From: an uncultured Oscillospiraceae bacterium
GTDB taxonomy: Bacteria > Bacillota > Clostridia > Oscillospirales > Oscillospiraceae
Reading direction: 5' to 3'
Assembly (NCBI GenBank): GCA_905234575.1
Contig: CAJOIG010000011.1
Span: 1 to 15,366, forward strand
Length of the DNA stretch: 15,366 nucleotides
Both the position numbers and the translations under genes were made by a program. Each line of letters opens with the position of its first letter. The first letter of the stretch is position 1. The notes under the pieces are model-generated. The model was not told the DNA's origin. It ran no database searches and saw only the letters and a program-made list of their open reading frames with translations. Below, in pieces: positions 1 through 7,164 of this stretch.

Positions 1-36
1 TTGATCGATTTCAAGACGCTGGACAGCATCCGATAA
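1..36 (+). CDS. Possible 3' end of a plus-strand gene entering from the left edge
   Basis: Reading frame 1 is open from the first base and stops at TAA (34-36), giving eleven residues ending in FKTLDSIR. A gene ending here would converge on the ricT operon, with the hairpin at 79-104 between them, which is a usual arrangement. Eleven codons are far too few to identify a family or to prove coding, and frame 3 is also open here. Low confidence. Confidence 0.2.
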   Translation: MIDFKTLDSIR

Positions 37-78
37 CCACACGAAAAAAGGCGGTCAAAAACGTCGATGATAAGCGCA

Positions 79-104
79 GGCGGAGCCGCAGCAGCGGCTC
101 CGCC
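79..104 (-). terminator. Probable terminator hairpin after the holB-ricT operon
   Basis: A perfect 11-bp GC-rich stem (79-89 paired with 94-104) closes a four-base loop, 25 bases past the stop of the small membrane-peptide gene. On the minus strand the nearest T run (bases 56-60 of the plus strand, AAAAA) is about 18 bases beyond the stem, so it is not a textbook intrinsic terminator. On the plus strand only a weak T-rich stretch (CATTCTTT) follows. It may act in both directions if a plus-strand gene ends at 36. Confidence 0.5.
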
Positions 105-128
105 CATTCTTTGCGTCTGTTGTACCCG

Positions 129-254
129 TTACTTCCGGGCGCCGGGCTTGCTGTCCGACCGGGCCACGGAGATCATCTGCACCGCGGCGGCGGCCACCAG
201 GGCCAGGGCCACGATCCGCTGGAGCTTCTTCCTGCGATCGGGTTCCTTCTTCAT
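129..254 (-). CDS. Small single-pass membrane peptide, 41 residues, unknown function
   Basis: This is a short open frame whose ATG overlaps the ricT stop codon as ATGA, the same coupling seen between holB and ricT. The product begins with a strongly basic stretch (MKKEPDRRKKLQR, residues 1-13). A hydrophobic, alanine/valine-rich segment follows (about residues 14-30, IVALALVAAAAVQMISV), and it ends with a short polar tail (SDSKPGARK). The charge pattern predicts one membrane-spanning helix with the N-terminus inside the cell. I recognise no family. The overlap and the hairpin shortly after its stop support a real last gene of the operon, made by translational coupling to RicT. It could be a membrane tether or simply a poorly conserved peptide. 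Gene reality is likely; function is unknown. Confidence 0.55.
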   Translation of the reverse strand: MKKEPDRRKKLQRIVALALVAAAAVQMISVARSDSKPGARK

Positions 255-1594
255 GCGTTCTCGCCTCCCTGCTTCGCGCCGCCGTTGTTGTTCCTGGGCT
301 TGTGGCGGCGGCGGTAGTTGTTGTTGGGGCGCTTCTTCTCCGTCTTTTCCTCGCCGGAGGGGGCAGAGGATGTCTCTGCGGCGGACTTTTCCTTGGGCGG
401 ATGGCGGCGCTGGTTCTTGCCGTGGTTCTGCCTGCCGGGCTGCTCCTTCGCGTTCTCTTTTCCGTCGGACGCTCGTTCGGTCCGGGCCTCGCCGGACTTG
501 CTCCGATTCTTCTGGGAGCGGTTTGGCTGCTTCTCGGCGGCTTCCTTCGGCTCCTTGTCGGTGCGGTTCCGGTGCCGGTTCCGACCGCTGCTGCGGCGGG
601 CGGGTTCCGGCCGGTCGAGCCGGATGGTCTTTTCCTCGTTCGCGTCGATGAGGCGCGTATCGGCGGCCCAGAAATCGTCCTCCTCCGGCTCGGGCTCCTG
701 GGGAGGCTTGGGCTTCAGGACCAGCACATGGGGCGGAGGACTGCCGTCCCGGGGACGGCCGCCGGGAACGGCGGCGACCTCGTCCGCGTCGTACAGCCGG
801 AAGGAATCGTCCCCCGGACCGTCCAGCCGGACCTTCACCATCTGCCGCAGGACGTTCACCTGCGTGACGTTGCCGTAGCCGTCCGGCGTCTCCACGAAGG
901 CGCCGTTTTTCGGGACGTTCTTCACGAGCTCCTCGTAGGCAGGCTGCTCATACCGCAGGCAGCACATCAGCCGCCCGCAGCAGCCGGAGATCTTCGCGGG
1001 GTTCAGGCTCATGGACTGGGTCTTGGCCATCTTGGTGGAGACCGGCGCAAACTCCTCCATGAAGCTCCCGCAGCAGAAGGGCCGCCCGCAGATGCCGAGG
1101 CCGCCCAGCATCCGCGCCTCGTCGCGGACGCCGATCTGGCGCAGTTCGATGCGCGTGCGGAACACGCCGGCGAGGTCCTTGACGAGCTCGCGGAAATCCA
1201 CGCGCCCGTCGCTGGAGAAGAAGAACAGGATCTTGTTCCCCTCGAAGCTGCACTCCACGTCCACGAGCTTCATGTCGAGCCCGTGGTCGGCGATCTTCTG
1301 CCGTCCGATGACATACGCCTCGCGCTCCCGCTTGCGGCAGAGCTCCTCGATGCGCCGGTCGTCGGCCGTGGCAAGGCGCGCCACCGCCCGCAGCGGCTGC
1401 ACGACCCGGTCCGCGGACACGGTGTGGTTTCCCTTGATGACGTCTCCGATCTCCAGGCCCTTGGCGGTCTCCACGACCACCTTGTCTCCCTCCCGGAGCG
1501 TCAGACCGGCGGGGTCGAAGAAATACATCTTCCCCCGGTTCCGGAATTTGATGCTGGCGACCTCCACGGCCGCGGTTTCGGTTTCTTTCGTCAT
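251..1594 (-). CDS. ricT: RicT / PSP1-domain protein (YaaT family) with a long basic C-terminal tail
   Basis: The first ~280 residues match the PSP1/RicT family, which in Bacillus subtilis works with RicA and RicF in a complex carrying Fe-S clusters that helps RNase Y mature mRNAs and affects sporulation and competence. The cysteine signature is intact: GICGRPFCC (C169, C174, C175) and GCCGRLMCC (C205, C206, C211, C212). The family is usually about 270-300 residues; this protein has 447. From about residue 290 it is a low-complexity tail rich in Lys, Arg, Asn, Glu and Pro, ending in an Asn/Arg-rich stretch. The start overlaps the holB stop (ATGA), with GAGG about 11 bases upstream. Placement directly after holB is the usual Bacillota order. 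The family assignment is secure; the role of the tail is not known. Confidence 0.95.
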   Translation of the reverse strand: MTKETETAAVEVASIKFRNRGKMYFFDPAGLTLREGDKVVVETAKGLEIGDVIKGNHTVSADRVVQPLRAVARLATADDRRIEELCRKREREAYVIGRQKIADHGLDMKLVDVECSFEGNKILFFFSSDGRVDFRELVKDLAGVFRTRIELRQIGVRDEARMLGGLGICGRPFCCGSFMEEFAPVSTKMAKTQSMSLNPAKISGCCGRLMCCLRYEQPAYEELVKNVPKNGAFVETPDGYGNVTQVNVLRQMVKVRLDGPGDDSFRLYDADEVAAVPGGRPRDGSPPPHVLVLKPKPPQEPEPEEDDFWAADTRLIDANEEKTIRLDRPEPARRSSGRNRHRNRTDKEPKEAAEKQPNRSQKNRSKSGEARTERASDGKENAKEQPGRQNHGKNQRRHPPKEKSAAETSSAPSGEEKTEKKRPNNNYRRRHKPRNNNGGAKQGGENA

Positions 1595-2394
1595 ATAGTA
1601 TCGTTCCTCAGATCGTTTTCCACCGCCAGCAGGCCGAAGACCTGCTTGGGGGAAATATTCCGCCGCAGGTACTCCCGCAGCTCCGCCAGCGCGGTCAGTA
1701 GGGAGAGAAGGCGCTCCCGGCCGAGACCGGGGTCCGACCGCCGCCCGCAGAGGATGTCCCCCAGGGCGGTCTCGAGCTCCGCGAGAAGCTCATCCGCCTC
1801 CTCGCGGCCCAGCCGGCTGCGGAGGAAGCACCAGCGGGCAAGCTCCGACGGCTTCCCGGAGGCCGCGGCGTCGAGATACCCCTGACACAGCTCCGAAAGC
1901 GCCGGAAGCCCGTCGTCCCTCAGAGACCCGTCCCGCCGGACGACGCGGGAGCGCACCGTCGGCAGCAGGGCGTCCGCCGCGGCGGCGCACAGCAGGAAGC
2001 AGGCGTGGCCGGGTGGGTCCTCCAGCGCCTTCAGCAGGGCGTTCTGAGCCTTCTCGTTCATGCGGTCCGCCTCGCGGATGAGGTAGACCTTCCGCTCGGC
2101 CTCGTTCGGCGCGACCACGGCGTCCGCCGCGGCGGCGCGGATCTGGTCCACCAGGATCTCCTGCTTTCGGCGGCCCTTGTCGCCCAGGACACGCTCAATG
2201 GGAATGACGTCCGGATGGACGCCCTCGAACACCTTCCGGCAGTCCCGGCATTCGCCGCAGGGCTCGCCGTTTTTCGGGCTGCGGCAGAGCAGCGCCGCCG
2301 CGAGCCGGGTGGCCTGCGCGTCCCGCTCGGGACCCTCCGGGCCCACCAGCAGGTAGGCGTGCGATAGCCGCTGTTCCGCCATCGGTCGTTCCAT
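1591..2394 (-). CDS. holB: DNA polymerase III subunit delta prime
   Basis: This is the clamp-loader subunit that works with DnaX and HolA to load the sliding clamp at replication forks. The AAA+ fold is recognisable: SHAYLLVGPEG (residues 11-21), a four-cysteine zinc module (C37, C46, C49, C52) and READRMNEKAQNALLKALEDPP (split here as READRMNEKAQN and ALLKALEDPP, about residues 107-128), followed by LLPTVRSR. The P-loop is degenerate: GPEGPERDA lacks the GK(T/S) needed to bind ATP, as is common for delta prime subunits. Length (267) is a little short for the family. A second ATG four codons in (MAEQRLSHAY, at 2382) is an alternative start, because the AGGAAAGG ribosome binding site lies almost against the first ATG. 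The gene is first in the operon with ricT. Confidence 0.93.
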   Translation of the reverse strand: MERPMAEQRLSHAYLLVGPEGPERDAQATRLAAALLCRSPKNGEPCGECRDCRKVFEGVHPDVIPIERVLGDKGRRKQEILVDQIRAAAADAVVAPNEAERKVYLIREADRMNEKAQNALLKALEDPPGHACFLLCAAAADALLPTVRSRVVRRDGSLRDDGLPALSELCQGYLDAAASGKPSELARWCFLRSRLGREEADELLAELETALGDILCGRRSDPGLGRERLLSLLTALAELREYLRRNISPKQVFGLLAVENDLRNDTI

Positions 2395-2425
2395 CCTTTC
2401 CTGCCGCTCGATTCTCTATCTTAAT

Positions 2426-2455
2426 ATTATAACACAAAAGGTACGCCGCTTACAA
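2426..2455 (-). promoter_or_regulatory. SigA-type promoter for holB-ricT
   Basis: On the minus strand there is TTGTAA (2450-2455), an 18-base spacer and a perfect TATAAT (2426-2431), with TG one base before it as an extended -10. It sits in a short AT-rich gap right behind the terminator of the upstream cluster. The transcript would begin about 25 bases before the holB start. Confidence 0.8.
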
Positions 2456-2485
2456 CGGTTTCTTTCAAGGTTTGTCCGCAGTGAA

Positions 2486-2523
2486 AAAAATGCGGGGACC
2501 GTCCGCGATCGGACGATCCCCGT
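2486..2523 (-). terminator. Intrinsic terminator after the TPM-domain gene
   Basis: A 12-bp stem with one wobble pair (2512-2523 with 2496-2507) and a four-base loop is followed on the minus strand by GCA and seven T (A run at 2486-2492). It lies just past the stop at 2537 and separates the five-gene envelope cluster from the holB promoter. Confidence 0.9.
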
Positions 2524-2536
2524 GTGGGGTTTCGGA

Positions 2537-3337
2537 TCAGAATTTGCCGCTGGAGTGGGAGAAGCCGCCGGAGCTGACGTGGGTGCCGCCGCCTCCGCCG
2601 CCGGAGGAGCTGGATTTCTCAATCTTGCGGCGGCTGGTGGTGATGTGGGAGAAGCGGTCGTCCCGGGCGGTGATCTGGGCTCCGCCGGGCCGGACGTAGC
2701 TGTCCGCGTCCACGGCGGCGCGGGCGGTCTTCATCTTGCCCTTCAGAATGCCGCAGACGACCCAGGCGACCAGGGCCCCGATCACCAGGGACGCCAGGAT
2801 CCCCGCCGGAGTAAACTTCTCCCGGGGCGGCACGTCCACGGGCGCGCCGTCCTTTGCCTGGGCCAGCAGCTCCTCCGTCTGGGCGATGTAGTCCATGAAC
2901 CCGCCGTACCAGTCGTTTCCGCGGAAATCATCCAGGAACTCGTCGCTGATGGTGGTCTTGCCGTAGTCCGTGAAGGCATAGTGGGCATAGGAGCCGTAGG
3001 CGCAGAGGTCATAGTCCCGCTCCGCCATGCTGAGGATGAGCAGGATGCCGGTCTTCTCCGCGCCGACGCCGAGTTCCATATCGGAATAGAAGGCCTCGGC
3101 GCATTCCTCGATGCTGTAAAACCCGTAGTCCTCCATGTCCGGCAGGACCGCGATATAGACGCCGACGTCGTATTTCTCCGCGACGCCCTCCGCGGCGCTC
3201 GCGAGGATCGCCTCCTCGGAATCCGTGAGGATGTCGTCCCAGTCATAGACGGCGTCCGCGCCGTCGGCCAGGGCCGAGCCGGTGAGGACCGCGGCGGTCA
3301 GAAGCAGGACCGCCAGGATGCGCGTGATGGTTTTCAT
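2537..3337 (-). CDS. Secreted/membrane TPM-domain protein (YdjH/YgcG-like)
   Basis: The product has an N-terminal signal peptide (basic MKTITR, hydrophobic core, likely cleavage after SALA at residue 24). A TPM domain follows (about residues 30-160, with VYDWDDILTDSEE, a YDVGVYIAVLPD strand and the AERDYDLCAYG segment). Then come a membrane segment (about 178-197), a basic cytoplasmic stretch and a Ser/Gly-rich end (GGGGGG at 246-251, final GGFSHSSGKF). The order of signal, TPM, membrane helix and Gly/Ser tail is typical of the family. Only 14 bases separate its start from the stop of the zinc-ribbon gene before it, and a GAGAGGGGGG ribosome binding site overlaps that gap, so it is co-transcribed. 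In B. subtilis the TPM protein YdjH is encoded with YdjG and YdjI next to pspA. A chemical activity for TPM domains is not settled, so I assign none. Confidence 0.88.
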   Translation of the reverse strand: MKTITRILAVLLLTAAVLTGSALADGADAVYDWDDILTDSEEAILASAAEGVAEKYDVGVYIAVLPDMEDYGFYSIEECAEAFYSDMELGVGAEKTGILLILSMAERDYDLCAYGSYAHYAFTDYGKTTISDEFLDDFRGNDWYGGFMDYIAQTEELLAQAKDGAPVDVPPREKFTPAGILASLVIGALVAWVVCGILKGKMKTARAAVDADSYVRPGGAQITARDDRFSHITTSRRKIEKSSSSGGGGGGTHVSSGGFSHSSGKF

Positions 3338-3351
3338 GGCCGTCCCCCCTC

Positions 3352-4539
3352 TCAGTCAAAGATCGCGGCGAAGATCTCGCCGATGGCCGCGCCGATGCCC
3401 GTGAAGAGCAGCAGCGCCGCCACCGCCGCCAGGATGGCGGCAAAGGCCGCGAAATACTTGCCCTTGGACACCGGCAGGTCGCCCACGAGCTTGCCGGTCT
3501 GGCCGTTCATGGCGAAGAGATAGTCCCCGCCGTTCCATTTCGTGTTCAGGATCCACACGGGCAGCAGCGCGTACTTCACGGCGCCGCGCCGCAGGCGGAT
3601 GTTCGAACCCGTCTTCGTGACGGTGGCGTACCCGTGCACGTCGTCCCGGAGGATGTCCTCCATCGAGGAGCGGCAGCGCCGGTCGGCCCGCTCCGCGCTC
3701 TCCCCGGCGGAGACGTCGTATTTGTCCGCGAGATACCCCGGCAGATACGCCAGAGAGAACTCCTTCATCTCCGAATAGTCGAAGGGCTCGATGCTGTCCA
3801 TGTGGTCGTCCGGCATCTTGGTGGAGCCGTCCACCGGGATGCGCTCGAAGGAGGCGGCGCCCGAGCGGTAGATGTTGTAATGCTCGGTGGTGGTGACCTC
3901 ATAATCCCCTTCCCGGCGGGTGTGGGAGCGGGTGCCGTGGAAGGTGGCGTCGCCGTCCGCCCGGGCGTCGAACAGCCAAAACGGGACATAGATGCCGCGG
4001 ATCTCCTCGATGTGGTTCTGGGCGGAGAACGCCTTCGGCAGGAAGGGCTTGCGGCCGTAGTGCTTTTTGAGGGCGGCGACGGCCGCGTCCTTATCGAGCT
4101 TGAAGGGGATGACGTAGTCCGGCTTCAGCACGCCGCCGAGCTTTCCGGGCACGATGGTGGGGTTGCCGCAGTAGGGGCAGCTCGTGGCGGCGGTGGTCTC
4201 CTCGCAGATCAGCTCCGCGCCGCAGGACGGGCAGTTGTACGCCCGCATACTGCCGAGATCGTCGCCCCAGTCGCTGCCCGCGGCGGAGGTATCCCACGCG
4301 CCCTCCTCCGCCGCCTGGGCCTGGGCCGCCTGCTGCTTCGCCTTCTTCTCGGCCCGCTTCCGGTCCGCCTCGTTCGCGGCCGCCTGGGCGGCCTCGGTTT
4401 TCTCGGCGTACAGGGCCTCGATCTCCGCCGGCTCGAAGGAGGAGCCGCAGTAATCGCACTCCAGCCGTCCCGTGGCGGAGGAGAAATGCAGCGGGCCCGT
4501 ACAGGTCGGGCATTGGTAGTTGGTGATTTGGTCAGCCAT
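3352..4539 (-). CDS. Double zinc-ribbon protein with C-terminal membrane segment (YdjG-like)
   Basis: This is a 395-residue protein with two zinc ribbons: C10-x2-C13 with C28-x2-C31, and C103-x2-C106 with C121-x2-C124. Between them lies a charged Ala/Lys/Glu-rich helix (about 40-82), likely coiled coil. A long central domain follows (about 130-355) with the family-like stretches RGIYVPFWLFDA and LPVWILNTKWNG, then a hydrophobic C-terminus (about 363-392). The architecture resembles B. subtilis YdjG, often annotated as a TFIIB-type zinc-ribbon or replication protein because of the ribbon alone; I see no helicase or primase motif. The frame extends upstream to 4692, but AAGGAG at 4547-4552, seven bases before the ATG at 4539, fixes the start, and the extension would overlap the lipoprotein gene. 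A terminator-like hairpin lies just before the ribosome binding site. Confidence 0.85.
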   Translation of the reverse strand: MADQITNYQCPTCTGPLHFSSATGRLECDYCGSSFEPAEIEALYAEKTEAAQAAANEADRKRAEKKAKQQAAQAQAAEEGAWDTSAAGSDWGDDLGSMRAYNCPSCGAELICEETTAATSCPYCGNPTIVPGKLGGVLKPDYVIPFKLDKDAAVAALKKHYGRKPFLPKAFSAQNHIEEIRGIYVPFWLFDARADGDATFHGTRSHTRREGDYEVTTTEHYNIYRSGAASFERIPVDGSTKMPDDHMDSIEPFDYSEMKEFSLAYLPGYLADKYDVSAGESAERADRRCRSSMEDILRDDVHGYATVTKTGSNIRLRRGAVKYALLPVWILNTKWNGGDYLFAMNGQTGKLVGDLPVSKGKYFAAFAAILAAVAALLLFTGIGAAIGEIFAAIFD

Positions 4540-4553
4540 GTCGGTTCTCCTTG

Positions 4554-4586
4554 AAAAAATGGCGGACCGCGGTGACCGCGGTCCGC
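4554..4586 (-). terminator. Terminator or attenuator between the lipoprotein and zinc-ribbon genes
   Basis: A perfect 10-bp stem (4577-4586 with 4562-4571, five-base loop) is followed on the minus strand by CCA and six T (A run at 4554-4559). It lies 15 bases past the lipoprotein stop and directly before the AAGGAG of the next gene. No clear promoter fits in the 62-base gap, so the two downstream genes probably depend on readthrough or on a promoter inside the lipoprotein gene. Confidence 0.75.
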
Positions 4587-4601
4587 AGGAGTGGTGCGGT
4601 A

Positions 4602-6233
4602 TTATTCGAAGTAGAACGTGCCGGCGCAGATCACGCCGTCCCAGGTCGAGAACACGACCTCCACCGGGCTGTCGGAGCGCAGGGCCCAGCACTTCGAGCA
4701 GGAGATGCTCTCGCCGGGTTCGATGTCCGTCTCGAAGGCGTCGTCGGAATCCGCGTCCTCCTCGGGATAGCCGGTCTCCAGCTCAACGCCGTCCTGATAG
4801 GCCGTAACGTTCGTGGCCCACCAGCAGCTCGTGGCCTCGGAGCCGTTGTTCGTAAAGTCGAAGAACGCGCGGATGACCTCGGTGTACTCGTCGGAATACC
4901 AGGAATCGCCCTCGGCGACCTCGGCGCCCGTGATGGCCACGGAGTATTCCTCCGCGCTGCCGGAGGCCTCATAGTTCAGGAAGAACTGCGGGTCGGCGAT
5001 GGGCGCGATGGGCAGGGCGTCGGGACGGCCGGGCAGGGCCGCCGGATCGAAGGTCGCCGTGACCTCGTTGTCGTCCCAGTCGGAGAGGGTGAAGGTCATC
5101 GCGCCGCCGTCGGGCTTGAAGGAGTACTCCTTGATGCAGCGGATGGTGATGCCCGGCTGGATACGGAGATCGTCGTTGCCATACTCGTCCACATCGTCCT
5201 CGGACCAGGCGTAGGTGGTCACGAGCTCATAGCCGTCCTCCTCCGCAGCGTAGTAGAGCGGGGACCAGGCCGAGGTGGCCTCGCCGGAGTTGTTCGTGAA
5301 GTCATAGTAGAAGCGAACGGCATCCTTGTCGTCGGAATCGGTGAAATACTCCGCGCCGAGGATGGTGACGGTGTACTCGCCATCACTGCCGAGGGTGCCG
5401 GTCACGGGCTCAAAGCCGGCCGCGGCAGGCGCAGGCTCCTCGGCAGGGGGCTCCTCGGCAGGGGGCTCCTCGGCGGCGGGCTCCGCCGCAGGGGCTTCCA
5501 TGTCCACGGTGTCGCTGATCTTCTCAAAGGTCAGGGACTCGTCCTCCAGGGACAGGACCAGGGTGCTGCCGTCCTGGGAGAAGTTGAGAGGACCGCCGTC
5601 CAGGGTCATGGCGTCGTCGCTCCAGGTGACGGCCATTTCATCGCCGTACATGTTCAGGATGCCGGTGCCGTCCTCGTTCAGATAAAGGCGGACGGTCATA
5701 TCCAGCGCCTCCAGGGCTTCGATGTCCTCGCGGGAGGTGATCTCCTCGCCGGCCTGCATGCCGACGAGCTTATAGGTGCCGGTCATGCCGCCGGACGCCG
5801 CAGCGCCCGCCGCCGCGTTCTTGAAGCGGCTGGTCAGTCCGCCGCCGGCAGAGCTCTCCTCCGCGGGAGCGGCGCCCTTCTTGAAGATCATGATGAGGGT
5901 GCCGTCGCTGTCGCTCAGGTCCAGCGTCAGCATGCCGCCGGCCAGGACATACTCGACCGTATCGCCGTCCACGGTGATGGAGCCGTCCTGCCAGGTGAGG
6001 TCGGTGACGTCGCCGTCGTCCATATCGAGGACGCCGGTGCCGCCGTCATTGAGCTGCAGGGAGATCGCCCAGTCCATGCCCGCAAGATCGGCGCTGGTCA
6101 GCGTGGTCTCGCCGTCGTCCAGGGAGAAGATGTCGTACCAGCCGGCATCCTCATAGGTCGCCTTCTTGCTGCCGCAGGCGCCGAGGGCCAGCAGCATGGC
6201 GACCGCCAGGATCGCGCAAAGAATCTTTTTCAT
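4602..6233 (-). CDS. Acidic repeat-built lipoprotein with two DUF5067-like domains
   Basis: The signal is type II: basic MKK, hydrophobic core and lipobox LGAC, so C20 would be lipidated and the protein held on the outer face of the membrane. Two related beta-rich units come first (about 26-118 and 150-240; compare GTGVLDMDDGDV with GTGILNMYGDEM). An AEEPP linker (254-268) follows, and then two related C-terminal domains (about 284-397 and 427-543). These share YDFTNNSGEATS (310-321) and FDFTNNGSEATS (458-469) and resemble the Ig-like DUF5067 family. The protein is very acidic. GGAGGA eight bases before the ATG supports the start. No enzyme motif is visible; a ligand-binding or surface-sensing role is only a guess. 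Its place inside a YdjGHI-like cluster is unusual. Confidence 0.85.
   Translation of the reverse strand: MKKILCAILAVAMLLALGACGSKKATYEDAGWYDIFSLDDGETTLTSADLAGMDWAISLQLNDGGTGVLDMDDGDVTDLTWQDGSITVDGDTVEYVLAGGMLTLDLSDSDGTLIMIFKKGAAPAEESSAGGGLTSRFKNAAAGAAASGGMTGTYKLVGMQAGEEITSREDIEALEALDMTVRLYLNEDGTGILNMYGDEMAVTWSDDAMTLDGGPLNFSQDGSTLVLSLEDESLTFEKISDTVDMEAPAAEPAAEEPPAEEPPAEEPAPAAAGFEPVTGTLGSDGEYTVTILGAEYFTDSDDKDAVRFYYDFTNNSGEATSAWSPLYYAAEEDGYELVTTYAWSEDDVDEYGNDDLRIQPGITIRCIKEYSFKPDGGAMTFTLSDWDDNEVTATFDPAALPGRPDALPIAPIADPQFFLNYEASGSAEEYSVAITGAEVAEGDSWYSDEYTEVIRAFFDFTNNGSEATSCWWATNVTAYQDGVELETGYPEEDADSDDAFETDIEPGESISCSKCWALRSDSPVEVVFSTWDGVICAGTFYFE
5435..5479 (-). repeat. Three tandem 15-bp units encoding the AEEPP linker
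   Basis: The unit at 5435-5449 is repeated exactly at 5450-5464 and with two changes at 5465-5479. Each copy encodes five residues (AEEPP or a close variant), so gain or loss of a unit would keep the frame and only change the length of the spacer between the two halves of the lipoprotein. Such short GC-rich tandem repeats are prone to slippage. Confidence 0.85.
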
Positions 6234-6263
6234 TTTGATTGTCCTCCAAAAATAATGTTGAGC

Positions 6264-6303
6264 GTTCCCGCCGGACGCCGGGACCGGCGTCCGGCCGGGG
6301 AAC
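6264..6303 (-). other. Large intergenic hairpin before the lipoprotein gene
   Basis: The gap between the DUF4428 gene and the lipoprotein gene holds an 11-bp perfect stem (6270-6280 with 6285-6295, four-base loop). Six outer pairs extend it (6264-6269 with 6298-6303) past a two-base bulge. On the minus strand a T run (ATTATTTTT) follows only after about ten bases, overlapping the approach to the GGAGGA site, so it is a weak terminator at best. It could be an mRNA-stability or processing element. Confidence 0.6.
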
Positions 6304-6306
6304 GGA

Positions 6307-7164
6307 TCAGCCGTTCACAGCGCCGCCGCAGTACTCGCAGCAGCCGCTCAGGTCGGGGATGGTGCTCGCGCCGCAGTAGGGGCAGGTGACCGCCATCTTC
6401 GGGGCGTTCGCGGCGGCGATGTTGTCGCGGACCTCCTGCCGGATCTGCATGAGGACCTCTTTGAGCTCGTTGCCCATGGCGACGTAGCGCTGATAGTCCA
6501 CGTTCGTCGAGGGATCGAAGCCCTGGGAGCCGCCGCCGAAGCTGAAATTCACCTGGATCGGGCGGGAGGCGGGACGGCCCGCCTGCATCGGCGGACGCAC
6601 GCCGGGGCTCATCGGCCGGCCGGCGGGCATCTGGGAGCCGTAGGGGATGCGCACGGCGCTCCGGTTCAGCCGGAAGGTCATCTCGTCGAACCAGGGGTGG
6701 TTCACGCGGAGATGGACGTTGAAGTTGTAGCTGTAGTCGTAGCGCGGGGGATTGTAGCTGACGTTGTGTCCCTCGGCGTCCTGGTGGTAGATCTCGGTCC
6801 GGTCCTCGTCGATCTCGAGGTCGCAGCCCGTGACCTGGGAAAAGTCCAGGACGTCGGGGTTGCCGTTGCGGAAGTTCGAGGAGGTGCTGACGATGAACTT
6901 CTTCGCGTCCTCGTCGAGGTAGACGATGTAGTTTTCGCCCAGGGTGCGGGTGGCGTTGAAGGCCGCGACTTTGGCCTGGTTGGCCTCGCGGTCCGCGAGC
7001 TGGGCCTTGATGTCCGCCACGGTGGAGCGGCGGCGGTCCGAGAACCAGGGGGAGAGCTTGGAGGCGCAGTCCTTGCAGAGGTTGCCGTCCTCCAGCTTGC
7101 GATTGCCCAAAAGACCGATCTTGTTGCCGCAGATGTCGCAGAATTTCTTATCGAACAGTCCCAT
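6307..7164 (-). CDS. DUF4428 domain protein with a second C-terminal zinc ribbon
   Basis: This 285-residue protein begins with a treble-clef type ribbon, CDICG (C9, C12) with CKDC (C30, C33), in the context MGLFDKKFCDICGNKIG typical of DUF4428 proteins. A charged helix (about 45-70) and a beta-rich middle domain (about 73-172) follow. Next is a flexible Pro/Gly/Met/Arg-rich linker (about 173-220), a helix (about 222-252) and a second ribbon, CPYCG (C261, C264) with CCEYCGG (C275/C276, C279). No signal or membrane segment is present, so it should be cytoplasmic. The start has AAGGAGG nine bases upstream. It is 39 bases behind the SPFH gene and shares an almost identical start region with it. 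No catalytic motif is visible; a scaffold or adaptor role is inferred from the two ribbons only. Confidence 0.82.
   Translation of the reverse strand: MGLFDKKFCDICGNKIGLLGNRKLEDGNLCKDCASKLSPWFSDRRRSTVADIKAQLADREANQAKVAAFNATRTLGENYIVYLDEDAKKFIVSTSSNFRNGNPDVLDFSQVTGCDLEIDEDRTEIYHQDAEGHNVSYNPPRYDYSYNFNVHLRVNHPWFDEMTFRLNRSAVRIPYGSQMPAGRPMSPGVRPPMQAGRPASRPIQVNFSFGGGSQGFDPSTNVDYQRYVAMGNELKEVLMQIRQEVRDNIAAANAPKMAVTCPYCGASTIPDLSGCCEYCGGAVNG

Noticed and set aside
302..1885. Plus-strand open frame of 527 residues
   Set aside because: Antisense shadow of ricT and holB, both of which are unmistakable families.
1591..2394. Missing GK(T/S) in the HolB P-loop as a sign of a broken gene
   Set aside because: Delta prime subunits commonly do not bind ATP; the zinc module and AAA+ core are intact, so this is normal for the family.
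3352..4539. Zinc ribbons of the YdjG-like protein as evidence for a replication or transcription factor
   Set aside because: Ribbons alone do not show DNA work; the C-terminal membrane segment and neighbours point to an envelope role.
4540..4692. Upstream extension of the YdjG-like frame
   Set aside because: It crosses a terminator hairpin and the end of the lipoprotein gene, while a good ribosome binding site precedes the ATG at 4539.
4551..6389. Plus-strand open frame of 612 residues
   Set aside because: It mirrors the lipoprotein gene on the other strand; its composition is Gly/Val/Ala/Arg-rich without any domain, as expected of GC-rich antisense.
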